Assembly: GCA_903921455.1 (NCBI GenBank)
Contig: CAIXPZ010000221.1
Span: 1-51,121 of the forward strand
DNA length: 51,121 nt
Direction: 5' to 3'
Source: an uncultured Verrucomicrobia subdivision 3 bacterium
GTDB lineage: Bacteria; Verrucomicrobiota; Verrucomicrobiae; Limisphaerales; UBA11358
The translations under genes and the position numbers were made by a program. This document shows positions 31,752 through 39,885 of this stretch, piece after piece. Position 1 is the first letter of the stretch, and every line of letters begins with the position of its first letter. The notes under the pieces were generated by a model, which searched no databases, was not told where the DNA came from, and was given only the letters and a program-made list of their open reading frames with translations.

Positions 31752-32804
31752 TCATTCGCCTGCCCTTGATGCGGACAGATTGCGTTTGAGGTTTGAAGCG
31801 GCTTGGGTTCCGAGCATTAAATTGGAACGTTTCATGGCCTCCGCACTTTTTGCCCCATCAGATATTTTGCCGGCAAAAACACCCATGATGGCCGGGGACG
31901 CCCCCTTAAGTTTGCCATCCAAAGGACATAATCCCGCACCATGCAGGGGGCAACTGGGTTTGCTTTCCGACTTGCGCGACAAGCCGCTTTCTACTTGGAA
32001 TGCCGATTTGCGCCATTGCCCCGGACTGGAGCCAAATCGCCGCTTAAAACAAGTATTAAAAAGCCCCAGATGATTGAACCCGCATTGTTCCGCCACGTTG
32101 ATGATTTTTGCGTTGCCATCGCGCAGCAATGAAACGGCTTTCAGCAGGCGCATTTCCATCCGCAAGGCCGCCACCGAGACGCCAAAATGCTGATGAAAAA
32201 TGCGGTTGAGATGACGGCGGCTGCAACTGAAACGGTCGGCCAATTCGCCCACGGAAAGAGTTATCAGATCCGATGCCGAAAGCTTTTCAAAAACCCGGGC
32301 CATGTGATCTTCCGCTTGAGCATAGCCGCCGCGCTGGGTCTGGGCTTCTTTGAATTCAACGGATAAAATGCTGGCAACAATCCGGATCAACTGACCACGA
32401 TGATCCAGATCATACTGGGAGGGGACCACGCCAAGCAGCCGTTGGCTGTCTACCGCCAAAGCACTGCCGGCCGAGTAAATCTTGGCGGATTTGAAGCTTT
32501 CCGTGATTTTATGCAGCAGGCTGATTTCATTGCTGGCAAACAAGGGCAGCAAATTTTCAAAACAAACAGAAAATGTCCAAAAAACAAATTCCCCCTTGTT
32601 ATCAAACACGCCCAGCTTGCCCCCGGGCGTCCCATTAAAAACCAAAATATCTCCGGCCAGCAGTCGCTGAGGAGCCGCCGTGCTGGTAAGTTTGCCAACC
32701 CCGCCCTTCGAAAATGCAAAATACAGGGCTTCTCCCCTCAGATCCAACTCTTCAGCGGATTTCAACCGTGTCAGACGCAACGACAGATGGTCTTGGTTAT
32801 TCAA
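31752..32804 (-). CDS. AraC-family transcriptional regulator
   Basis: 350 residues. The start is TTG at 32804 with GAGGTG 4-8 bases upstream, an unusual but well supported start. The N-terminal half is a cupin-like sensor (EALYFAFSKGGVG... LLAGDILVFNGTPGGKLGVF). The DNA-binding part has two HTH motifs: LSVGELADRFSCSRRHLNRIFHQHFG and IINVAEQCGFNHLGLFNTCFKRRFGSSPGQWRK. AraC proteins normally stop here, but this one continues for about 75 residues (Ser/Lys-rich, with Cys in CPLHGAGLCPL) with no recognised domain. It lies between the operon and the Ig-protein gene and is a candidate local regulator. Confidence 0.92.
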   Translation of the reverse strand: MNNQDHLSLRLTRLKSAEELDLRGEALYFAFSKGGVGKLTSTAAPQRLLAGDILVFNGTPGGKLGVFDNKGEFVFWTFSVCFENLLPLFASNEISLLHKITESFKSAKIYSAGSALAVDSQRLLGVVPSQYDLDHRGQLIRIVASILSVEFKEAQTQRGGYAQAEDHMARVFEKLSASDLITLSVGELADRFSCSRRHLNRIFHQHFGVSVAALRMEMRLLKAVSLLRDGNAKIINVAEQCGFNHLGLFNTCFKRRFGSSPGQWRKSAFQVESGLSRKSESKPSCPLHGAGLCPLDGKLKGASPAIMGVFAGKISDGAKSAEAMKRSNLMLGTQAASNLKRNLSASRAGE

Positions 32805-32883
32805 TAAACACCTCGACTTAAAGAACCGATGTCGACCAGAAATTAAAGCATGGTTTTCCGGCTAAAACAGATGCCTGCCGCCT

Positions 32884-32904
32884 GCTTTGGAAAGGTTCCA
32901 AGGC
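32884..32904. promoter_or_regulatory. Inverted repeat upstream of the AraC-type gene
   Basis: Arms GCTTTGGAA and TTCCAAGGC around a 3-bp centre AGG; 8 of 9 pairs match and the inner TTGGAA/TTCCAA is perfect. It lies about 80 bp upstream of the TTG start, so it may be an operator of this gene. Confidence 0.45.
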
Positions 32905-33270
32905 CTCGATTCTATCAGACTGTTTTTTCATTTCATTTGTCCGAATTAGCCTTAACCCCCTTGTAAAACGGGCCCGTTCTTCCTGCCCGCAAAAACCCCC
33001 TATCACTATTCTCAATCCAAAACTCCTTTGCTGAGGCAATTAAAAGAACAAACCTGCCCAAAAAACGCGTCACGTTCATGGCGACGCAATACACTTTTAG
33101 GACATATAGCACACCAGACACCCAAAAAACAAGATAATTGACCAAATTTTGCACTAGTTAATTGCCTATTTGCCCGCCCGGTCTTGATCAAAATCTGCTG
33201 CTGGACTCAGACGTTTTTGTCCAATATTGACAACTCAACCGCTATCACTTGCCGATCCAACTACCTGTAT

Positions 33271-33307
33271 CTTTTCAAGACAGCAACGACAATAATGTCT
33301 TGAAGAG
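33271..33307. promoter_or_regulatory. 12-bp dyad, candidate activator site upstream of the Ig-protein gene
   Basis: CTTTTCAAGACA (33271-33282), a 13-base spacer, then TGTCTTGAAGAG (33296-33307); 11 of 12 pairs match. The centre is about 178 bp upstream of the -24 GG of the sigma-54-type site at 33466, within the range used by NtrC-type activators. No T-run follows, so it is not a terminator. Confidence 0.6.
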
Positions 33308-33465
33308 CTTCACTGGCAGCCGGTTAAAACGCTAATCGGGAGAAAGTTAATCCGCATAATACATTGCAAAAACACGGATAAACCCTCGCATTTATGCTGA
33401 AAACTACGGTTCAAGCGACCCCTGTATTTAGAAGTAAACTAAAAATCTCCACCTTAACGGCTGTT

Positions 33466-33481
33466 TGGCAGCGGTTATGCA
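33466..33481 (+). promoter_or_regulatory. Candidate sigma-54 promoter of the Fn3/Ig protein gene
   Basis: TGGCAGCGGTTATGCA: GG at 33467-33468 and GC at 33479-33480 with exactly 10 bases between, plus TGGCA (-24) and TGCA (-12). The start site would fall near 33491, only a few bases before the ATG at 33494, so the transcript would be nearly leaderless or translation starts further inside. Confidence 0.55.
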
Positions 33482-33493
33482 ATATGCCGCGTA

Positions 33494-35275
33494 ATGATGC
33501 GGTCAATAAATGCAATTTTAAGTCACGGGGCCAAGCTGTTTTCGTTCCGCTGGTTCACCTGTTTGGCGACCTTAATTGCTTTCCCCGCCGGGGCCAGCAT
33601 CACCGCTCCGCTCGCGTGGAATCCGAGTGCCGATACCAGCGTTGTCGGCTATAAAATTTATTATGGGGTGGCAAGCCATGGATACAGCAATTCCGTTGAT
33701 GTCGGCAATGTGACCAATACGACCATCACCGGATTATCCGAGAACGTGACTTATTTTTTTGCCGCAACCACTTACAATGCTTCCGGCGTTGAAAGTGATT
33801 TTTCTAATGAGGCCACTTTCTTGGCAAACGTCACCATCGACCCTCTGCCTCCGGCCTATCAACCACCTACGCTGAATGCTTTGAGTGACCTTTCAATTAA
33901 GGGCACTGCCGGTTCGCAAACCGTCGCGTTAACCGGCATCAGTCCGGGATCCAGCCAAGCCTTAACCATTACGACCGCCTCTAGTAATCCCAATCTCATT
34001 CCCAATCCGGTGATCAACTACTCCAGCCCGGCCTCCGGCGGCAGTTTGACTTTCGCGCCGGCAAGCAACGCCAATGGCACTGCAACCATCACTGTGACGG
34101 TCAATAATGGACTGTCCCAAAGTAATAGCGTTACCCGCTCCTTCGCGGTGAACGTAGCGGCTGACTATCAACCCCCGACGCTGAACGGCTTGAGCGACGT
34201 TTCAATTAATGAAAACACCGGTTCGCAAACCGTCAATTTAACCGGCATCGGTCTGGGATCCGGCCAAGCCTTAAGCGTCACGGCGGTGTCGAGTAATCCA
34301 GCGTTGATTCCCAGCCCGTCAGTCAATTACTCCAGTCCCGCCACCCGTGGCACTCTGACCTTCGCACCCGCAATCAACGCCAATGGTGCCGCAACAATCA
34401 CCGTAACTGTCAACAACGGGCTGGCCCAAAGCAATATTGTCACCCGCACGTTCACGGTAAACGTGGCCGCCGTGAATCAGCCGCCGACGCTCAACTCACT
34501 TGCCAATATAACCGTCAACTACAATTCAGCAGCGCAAACGGTAAATTTAACAGGGATTTCTTCCGGCGCGAGCAACGAAAATCAGACGCTCAAAATCACT
34601 GCCGCCTCCAGCAACATCAAAGTGGTTTCCAAAGCGAGTGTGATTTATACCAGCCCGGCGGCCGCCGGTAGTTTGACCCTAACGCCCGTTGCCAATACCA
34701 GCGGCACCGCCACCATCACAGTCACGGTTAACGACGGTGGTTTGTCCAACAACATCACCGTGAAAACTTTCACGATTACCATTTCGCCCAAGGCGGTAGC
34801 CGCAACCAAGCCGGTGATCCTAAATAAACCGGCGAATTTCTACACCGTGACCAGCAACACGGTTTCATTCAGCGCCAGTGTGGCTGGCATAACCCCGATG
34901 AAATATCAGTGGAAATACAATGGCACGAATATTTCCGGCGCAACCAGTTCCCTGCTGACCCTCAAAAATGTCACAAAAAAACAAGCCGGCCAGTATTCGG
35001 TCACGGCCTCCAACAGTGCCGGCACCACCAACAGCTTGGTCGCCGCCTTGGTCGTCTATCCCACCGCCGCCGCCACCCTGTCGTCCTCGGCCAACACCAA
35101 CGGCCGGTTCTCCTTCACCGTCAACGGCGTGCCGGGATTTAAATACGCCGTGCAAGCTTCCTCCGACTTTGTGAACTGGACCGCCGTGCAGACCAACACC
35201 GCGCCCTTCGCGTTTGACGATGCGAATGCCGCCCAATTCAATCAGCGGTTTTACCGCACGGTCAATGTGCCTTGA
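33494..35275 (+). CDS. Secreted Fn3/Ig-repeat surface protein
   Basis: 593 residues. A signal sequence (about residues 15-35, RWFTCLATLIAFPAGA) is followed by a fibronectin type III domain (about 37-110: APLAWNPSADTSVVGYKIYYG ... ESDFSNEA). Three tandem cadherin/Ig-like repeats follow (about 121-430), each starting QPPTLN and containing ATITVTVN. Next comes an Ig domain (about 437-520: YQWKYNGTNISGATSSLLTLKNV, AGQYSVTASNSAG). The end is VQASSDFVNWTAVQTN ... QRFYRTVNVP, a tail I associate with verrucomicrobial surface proteins. No PEP-CTERM or LPXTG signal. Likely role: adhesion or matrix structure (inference). It converges on the NusG-like gene with a 14-bp gap. The exact start (ATG 33494 or 33497) is uncertain because the candidate promoter is so close. 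Confidence 0.9.
   Translation: MMRSINAILSHGAKLFSFRWFTCLATLIAFPAGASITAPLAWNPSADTSVVGYKIYYGVASHGYSNSVDVGNVTNTTITGLSENVTYFFAATTYNASGVESDFSNEATFLANVTIDPLPPAYQPPTLNALSDLSIKGTAGSQTVALTGISPGSSQALTITTASSNPNLIPNPVINYSSPASGGSLTFAPASNANGTATITVTVNNGLSQSNSVTRSFAVNVAADYQPPTLNGLSDVSINENTGSQTVNLTGIGLGSGQALSVTAVSSNPALIPSPSVNYSSPATRGTLTFAPAINANGAATITVTVNNGLAQSNIVTRTFTVNVAAVNQPPTLNSLANITVNYNSAAQTVNLTGISSGASNENQTLKITAASSNIKVVSKASVIYTSPAAAGSLTLTPVANTSGTATITVTVNDGGLSNNITVKTFTITISPKAVAATKPVILNKPANFYTVTSNTVSFSASVAGITPMKYQWKYNGTNISGATSSLLTLKNVTKKQAGQYSVTASNSAGTTNSLVAALVVYPTAAATLSSSANTNGRFSFTVNGVPGFKYAVQASSDFVNWTAVQTNTAPFAFDDANAAQFNQRFYRTVNVP
33857..34783. repeat. Three tandem 309-bp coding repeats
   Basis: Units begin at about 33857, 34166 and 34475, exactly 309 bp (103 codons) apart, within the Ig-protein gene. 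Units 1 and 2 are closest, while unit 3 is more diverged and a few codons longer. Copy number could change by recombination. Confidence 0.85.
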
Positions 35276-35289
35276 GTGGGGCGCGCGGC

Positions 35290-35784
35290 CTAAATGAGTT
35301 CCAGCTCCCCCGCGTCCAGTTTAACCGCCGCGGCTTGGCTGATAAAATCCAGCCGCAACAGAACCGTTGTCATGCCGTAGCGTTTCTCCACCCAGCCTTC
35401 AACTCCCCGCAACGGCCCGCTTTTGATTTTTACCCGCAACCCTTCACCGATGCTCGGGGCCAGCCGGATTTCCAAGTCCGATTCCAAGGCCCGCATCACT
35501 TCCCCCAGTTGCCGGACGAATAAATCCTGGTCAGCCACTTCCAATAGATTAGCCAAATGATCGCTTTGCAAAACCGCGCTGCGCTTACCGGCGGGGATTT
35601 GCAGAAAAAGATAACCCGGAAACAGCGGCTTCTGAAAGACAACCGTTTTCCCGCGATATTTATGAACCGACTGGTAACAGGGCAAGCGGACATCCAGCTT
35701 CTCCCGCTCGCAAAATTGCAGCAGTTTTTTCTCGCAGCGCGGACGGGTATGGGCGACATACCAAAGCAGTTGGCTCACGCCCAT
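35290..35784 (-). CDS. NusG/RfaH-like transcription antiterminator
   Basis: 164 residues. NGN domain: WYVAHTRPRCEKKLLQFCERE, then the KKPLFPGYLF-type motif seen here as QKPLFPGYLFLQI. The C-terminal KOW motif is VKIKSGPLRGVEGWV. The length and the divergent N-terminus point to a specialised paralogue (RfaH/UpxY/LoaP-like) rather than the essential NusG. Such proteins let RNA polymerase read through long polysaccharide or antibiotic operons, and a 29-kb leftward operon and an NRPS gene are nearby. I could not find an ops-like GGTAGC element in the operon leader. A TTGACA with 17-bp spacing to TAGCTA lies directly upstream, which would give an almost leaderless mRNA. Confidence 0.92.
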   Translation of the reverse strand: MGVSQLLWYVAHTRPRCEKKLLQFCEREKLDVRLPCYQSVHKYRGKTVVFQKPLFPGYLFLQIPAGKRSAVLQSDHLANLLEVADQDLFVRQLGEVMRALESDLEIRLAPSIGEGLRVKIKSGPLRGVEGWVEKRYGMTTVLLRLDFISQAAAVKLDAGELELI

Positions 35785-35870
35785 TAGCTAGTTGGCCCGC
35801 CGGCGCGTGTCAAGCCTCAGAGTTTCTGGCCGGAAAAAGGTTCGCCGGCTTCCGGTTTATTTGCTTTTGG

Positions 35871-35886
35871 CGGCAAATAATCTGCT
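35871..35886 (+). promoter_or_regulatory. Candidate sigma-54 promoter of the hybrid kinase gene
   Basis: CGGCAAATAATCTGCT: GG at 35872-35873 and GC at 35884-35885, 10 bases apart, with GGCA and TGCT matching -24/-12. It is strikingly like the site before the exopolysaccharide operon (GCGGCAAA...TGCT). The start site would be near 35897, giving a leader of about 25 bases before the ATG at 35922. Confidence 0.55.
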
Positions 35887-35921
35887 GTATATCCACTTCG
35901 GAAAACTATCAAGAATTTGGC

Positions 35922-38165
35922 ATGAACAAAGCCGGTTTAATTTTGCTGGTGGATGATGACAATGACATTCGTCTGTTATTCTCAACCTGCCTGCGGCGTG
36001 AAGGTTACGAGGTGCTGGAAGCGGGCACCGGCCAGCAGGGGCTTCAGCTGGTGCAAACCCGGCATCCGGATTTGGTGCTGCTGGATGTGGGCTTGCCTGA
36101 TATCAACGGCGTGGAAGTCTGCCGGCAAATCAAAAGCGACCCTGCCCTGAAAGATGTTTTTGTTGCCTTCTGTTCCGGGGAAGCCACGAGCGTTGACCAC
36201 AAAGTAAACGGCCTGCAAACCGGCGCGGATGAATATCTCGTCAAGCCGTTCGGGCTACAGGAACTTTTGGCGCGGGTGCAGACGCTGTTACGGCTCCGCA
36301 ACACGGCCGCCGCCCTGCGCGCCAGCGAGGAACATCACCGCCGGTTGATTGACATTTTGCCGGATGCGGTCTGCCTGATTCACCCGCGCGGCCGGTTGTT
36401 GGCAGTCAATTCGCAGGCCGTAGCGATGCTGGGTTATTCCAACACCAGTGAATTACTCCATAAAACGATCTTCGACCTCACCCCGGCCGCCGATCATGAA
36501 CGCATCAAAGCGGACATCGTGGTCGCGTTGAAAGCCGGCATTATCCGCAATGCGGAGTATGTCATGCTCAAGCAAAACGGAACGGCGTTCCGGGTGGAAT
36601 TAAGCGCGACCGTGTCGCTGGGCATCAACAATCAACCCGCCGGGCTATTGAGCGTGGTGCGCGACATCACTGAACGCAAACAAGCCCAGGATGCCCTGCA
36701 AGCCAGCGAAGAGCGCTTCCGGCAGCTGGCCGACCACATCCGGGAAGTGTTCTGGATGAGCAATGCGGATAAAAGCAAGATCATCTACGTCAGCCCGGCC
36801 TATGAGGAAATCTGGGGACAAACCTGCGACAGCCTTTACGCCTCACCACGAAACTGGACGGACGCCATTCATCCGGACGATCGCAAACGGGTTTTGGAAA
36901 GCACGGTGACCAGACAATCCGCCGGCGAGTATGATGAAACTTACCGCGTTATCCGGCCCGACGGTTCCATCCGCTGGATTCAGGACCGCGCGTTTCCCAT
37001 CCGCGACGCGGCCGGAATTATTTACCGCATTGTCGGCATTGCCGATGACATTACGAAACGCAAGCAGGCTTGGGACGCGCTGGGCGAAAGCGAAGCCCGT
37101 AAACGGGCTATCATGCAGGCGGCGCTGGACGGCATCATCACGATTGATCACGAGGGCAAGATGATCGAGCTCAATTCCGCCGCCGAAAAAATCTTCGCCC
37201 ATAGCCGGGCCAAGCTGATCGGCGAAAATGTGATGGAAATAGTGCCGCCGTCCTTTCGGGTCTGGTTTCAAAACGGCCTGGCCAATTGTTTCACCGGCGA
37301 TCACGGTCCCACGCAAGGCAGCCGGATTGAAATGCCCGCTTTGCGCGCGGATGGCAGCAGCTTTTCGGCTGAATTTACCATCACCCGCATCCGGCTGGCG
37401 GGACCGCCGATGTTCACGATCTATATTCGCGACATCACCCAGCACAAGCGCGCCGAGGCGGAATTGCGTTCATTGCCCCAACGCATTATCAAAGCCCAGG
37501 AAGCCGAGCGCTCGCGCATCGCCCAGGAATTGCATGATGGCATCAATCAGTTGATCGCCTCGGTGAAAATGCGGCTCCGCAAAGTGGAAGGCAGCCTGCC
37601 TGACCTCAAGCCCGCCGCGCGGGAAATCCTCCAGCGCTGCGACCGTTTGCTGGTCAAGGTTTTGGAGGAAAACCGCCGGATCGCGCACAATCTGCGGCCC
37701 ACCGATTTGGATAATTTGGGTCTGGCCGCCGCCTGCAACAGCTTTTGCAGCGAAGTTCAATCGCGCACCAATCTCCAGTTTCAATGCCGGCTCATTTCCT
37801 CCAGCCAGCGGCTCTTGCCCGTGGTTGAATTGCACTTGTTTCGCATCGTGCAGGAGGCCGTCAATAACATCGAAAAACATGCCAAGGCAAAATTGGTCCG
37901 CCTGCAAATCCAGGTGCAAAGTGATTTTGTGCTGCTCAAAATCCAGGATGATGGCCAGGGATTTGATGCTAAGACCCTCAAGGCGGGCAAGAAAATGCGG
38001 CACGGTTTGGGGCTGACCAATATGCGCGAGCGCGCTTTGTCCCTAGGCGGCACTTACGAAATCAAATCCGTGCCCGGTCACGGAACGAGCATCCATGTGC
38101 GGGTGCCGTTGACGGCGGCTCAGCGCGGTGTGAACCCCAAACGGGAAAAACTGGCGGAAGTTTGA
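35922..38165 (+). CDS. Receiver-PAS-PAS-PAS sensor histidine kinase (NarX/HisKA_3 type)
   Basis: 747 residues, cytoplasmic, with no membrane helix. Receiver domain at 5-120 with acidic pocket LVDDDND, phospho-acceptor Asp55 (LVLLDVGLPD) and Lys108 (LVKPF). Three PAS domains at about 135-255, 263-385 and 390-510, each ending in a DIT-x-KR-type linker. The HisKA_3 phospho-acceptor is His538 (AQELHDG). The ATPase domain has NNIEKHAKA, DDGQGFD, HGLGLTNMRERA and GHGTSIHV. Such kinases phosphorylate NarL-type regulators; a NarL-type regulator gene is encoded convergently at 38211-38885 and is the obvious partner. Having the receiver at the N-terminus means the kinase is itself controlled by another phosphorelay. 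Confidence 0.95.
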   Translation: MNKAGLILLVDDDNDIRLLFSTCLRREGYEVLEAGTGQQGLQLVQTRHPDLVLLDVGLPDINGVEVCRQIKSDPALKDVFVAFCSGEATSVDHKVNGLQTGADEYLVKPFGLQELLARVQTLLRLRNTAAALRASEEHHRRLIDILPDAVCLIHPRGRLLAVNSQAVAMLGYSNTSELLHKTIFDLTPAADHERIKADIVVALKAGIIRNAEYVMLKQNGTAFRVELSATVSLGINNQPAGLLSVVRDITERKQAQDALQASEERFRQLADHIREVFWMSNADKSKIIYVSPAYEEIWGQTCDSLYASPRNWTDAIHPDDRKRVLESTVTRQSAGEYDETYRVIRPDGSIRWIQDRAFPIRDAAGIIYRIVGIADDITKRKQAWDALGESEARKRAIMQAALDGIITIDHEGKMIELNSAAEKIFAHSRAKLIGENVMEIVPPSFRVWFQNGLANCFTGDHGPTQGSRIEMPALRADGSSFSAEFTITRIRLAGPPMFTIYIRDITQHKRAEAELRSLPQRIIKAQEAERSRIAQELHDGINQLIASVKMRLRKVEGSLPDLKPAAREILQRCDRLLVKVLEENRRIAHNLRPTDLDNLGLAAACNSFCSEVQSRTNLQFQCRLISSSQRLLPVVELHLFRIVQEAVNNIEKHAKAKLVRLQIQVQSDFVLLKIQDDGQGFDAKTLKAGKKMRHGLGLTNMRERALSLGGTYEIKSVPGHGTSIHVRVPLTAAQRGVNPKREKLAEV

Positions 38166-38210
38166 ACCAAAAACGGCCAGAAGTTCTTGCCGCCGTCCCG
38201 GGTGAATAAT

Positions 38211-38885
38211 TTATTGGGCGCTATCTTCCACCCAACAAACCGCAAAGCGGATCAGGGCGTTGAGACCATTTAACTTGAGTTTCCGGCCAATGCTCTTGCA
38301 GTGCGTGCTGACCTCCGTACTGGTTAGGCCCAAATTCTGGGATATTTCCGGGTCGCTTTTGCCAAGGCCAAGCAATTCCAGAACTTCCAGCTCGGAATCC
38401 GTCAACAAATCAAGCGCCCCGGCCTTTTGCTCGGTCACCGGCTTCAAGGAAGCTCTCGCAAACACCTCCTCGGTGACATAAATATGCCCCGCCAGCACAT
38501 CCCTGATCGCGAGGATGATTTCCTGCGGATCTTCTTGTTTCATGATGTAGCCATCCCCGCCGGCCCGCAGCACGCGTTGGGCATAAAGTGCTTCGTCAAA
38601 CATGGAAACGACCAGCAACTTGATGGCAATTTTTGCCGCGCGGATTTCTTTGATCAATTCCAATCCGCTTTTCCCCGGCAGCCCCAGATCCACCACCGCC
38701 AGATCCGGCTTGAGTTTGATGATGGATTTCAAGCCCTGTTTGGCGTCACCCGCTTCACCGCAAACCGTCAGATCCCGCTCGGCGTTGAGCAGTTTGGCCA
38801 GACCATCCCGAAAAACCGGATGGTCTTCCACCAGAAATATCCGGCTTTGCGGTCCGGCGACCTTATTCTTTAGGGGTTTTGCCAT
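38211..38885 (-). CDS. NarL/LuxR-type response regulator
   Basis: 224 residues. Receiver domain with Glu20-Asp21, phospho-acceptor Asp66 (AVVDLGLPG) and conserved Lys (YIMKQED). The LuxR-type HTH (about 158-217) reads LTDSELEVLELLGLGKSDPEISQNLGLTSTEVSTHCKSIGRKL; the usual V-K-T-H is V-S-T-H here. It converges with the hybrid kinase gene, 45 bp between stops, and is its likely partner. No sigma-54 interaction domain, so it is not the activator of the candidate sigma-54 promoters. Confidence 0.94.
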   Translation of the reverse strand: MAKPLKNKVAGPQSRIFLVEDHPVFRDGLAKLLNAERDLTVCGEAGDAKQGLKSIIKLKPDLAVVDLGLPGKSGLELIKEIRAAKIAIKLLVVSMFDEALYAQRVLRAGGDGYIMKQEDPQEIILAIRDVLAGHIYVTEEVFARASLKPVTEQKAGALDLLTDSELEVLELLGLGKSDPEISQNLGLTSTEVSTHCKSIGRKLKLNGLNALIRFAVCWVEDSAQ

Positions 38886-39355
38886 AGCGCCTGCATCTTC
38901 AAAATACTATCCTGCACCTTTCGGCGCACAAGGTAATTGATTCAGTTGGACCCAAAATGTTCATGAAAATAATATTTCGGGGGCGCTCAACGCCAAGCTC
39001 ACCAGGCTAAAGCTCCGGCTGATTCCGGTCCGTTTCCTGGCTTTTCAGGGAGCTTGATGACCAACGGGATGTCCCCATACTGACACCGCATGTCTCAAAT
39101 CCGCATAGAATGTAACGCAAATGACGCATAAGATGGTTCAAACATGAATACAAATGGCGGATGCAGATGTTTTTATGACGCCGTGATTGATGATAAAATT
39201 TGAGTGCTGTTTCACTCATGCACGACGGAGCCGTTAGCGGGCTGCAGCGTGTCAGTTTATTTCAGTTCACGCCATGAATAGATTGCGGTATTAAGTCCGT
39301 TCAATCCGCGGAGAAAATCGCAAAAAATCAGAGAACCGGTCATTGACCAAATATT
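38886..39355. other. 470-bp gap without a convincing gene
   Basis: Divergent region between two response-regulator genes. A 70-codon frame on the minus strand (39007-39219) has basic, His-rich composition, no family resemblance and no ribosome-binding site. A short inverted repeat, TGAGTG-CTGTTT-CACTCA (39201-39218), is the only structure seen, and its position about 140 bp before the next gene would fit an operator. Confidence 0.6.
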
Positions 39356-39727
39356 GTGGAAAATATCTCAGAGTCTCAATCCAGAACCATCCTGCTGGTG
39401 GACGATAATGTTGATACACGTCTTCTGACCAAGATGTTTCTCAATAATTTTGGCTACGAGGTGGACTCCGCCGATTCCGCCGGGGAAGCCTTGTCCCGCT
39501 TTAATCCCACCCTCCACGACTTGGTGCTGACGGATAATTCCATGCCCGGCATGACCGGCGGCGAAATGGCGCACGTCATCAAATTGCGCTCCCCCTCCAC
39601 ACCCGTGGTGATGTGCACTGGAAATCCCCCCAACGATTGTTCTTCCGTAGATGTGGTCATTAAGAAGCCGACCTATCTCCTCGCCATCAAAGACGCCGTG
39701 GACAAACTGCTGCTGGCGGCGAAATAA
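39356..39727 (+). CDS. Stand-alone CheY-like receiver protein
   Basis: 123 residues from GTG at 39356 (GTG GAA AAT). A single receiver domain: acidic pocket LLVDDNVD, phospho-acceptor Asp60 (LVLTDNSMPGMTGGE), Thr in MCTGNPP, Lys in IKKPTY. No output domain. It could be the phosphate source or sink for the hybrid kinase nearby (inference). No strong Shine-Dalgarno sequence at the GTG. Confidence 0.9.
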   Translation: MENISESQSRTILLVDDNVDTRLLTKMFLNNFGYEVDSADSAGEALSRFNPTLHDLVLTDNSMPGMTGGEMAHVIKLRSPSTPVVMCTGNPPNDCSSVDVVIKKPTYLLAIKDAVDKLLLAAK

Positions 39728-39885
39728 TGCCGGTAATGGCGGACTGGTTTTGATTCGGGGGAAAGAAAGTTCATCTGACTTCTTTTGGCTTTTACCCATG
39801 CCCCTTTGTCTCCGACTTTCCCGCTTGCCACCATTGACGACCGCCGCCATCCTGTTTTCCAAGGTCATTCTCGGTTCACAAAGCT

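Larger units (their letters stand above)
32805..33493. other. 689-bp regulatory gap between the AraC-type and Ig-protein genes
   Basis: No credible coding frame. It holds the ribosome-binding site of the AraC-type gene, an inverted repeat at 32884-32904, a 12-bp dyad at 33271-33307 and a sigma-54-type site at 33466-33481. The rest is A+T-rich with scattered TTGAC-like boxes (33138, 33227) that lack good -10 partners. Confidence 0.75.

Noticed and set aside
31545..32073. Plus-strand frames facing the AraC-type gene
   Set aside because: They are complementary to the AraC C-terminal region and lack start signals or protein-like composition.
35800..35818. Minus-strand GG-N10-GC before the NusG-like gene
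   Set aside because: Only the four core bases match (AGGCTTGACACGCGC); the -24 and -12 flanks do not, and the TTGACA there fits sigma-70 better.
39007..39219. 70-codon minus-strand frame between the two response-regulator genes
   Set aside because: No ribosome-binding site, no recognisable family and a His/Arg/Ser-rich composition typical of chance frames.
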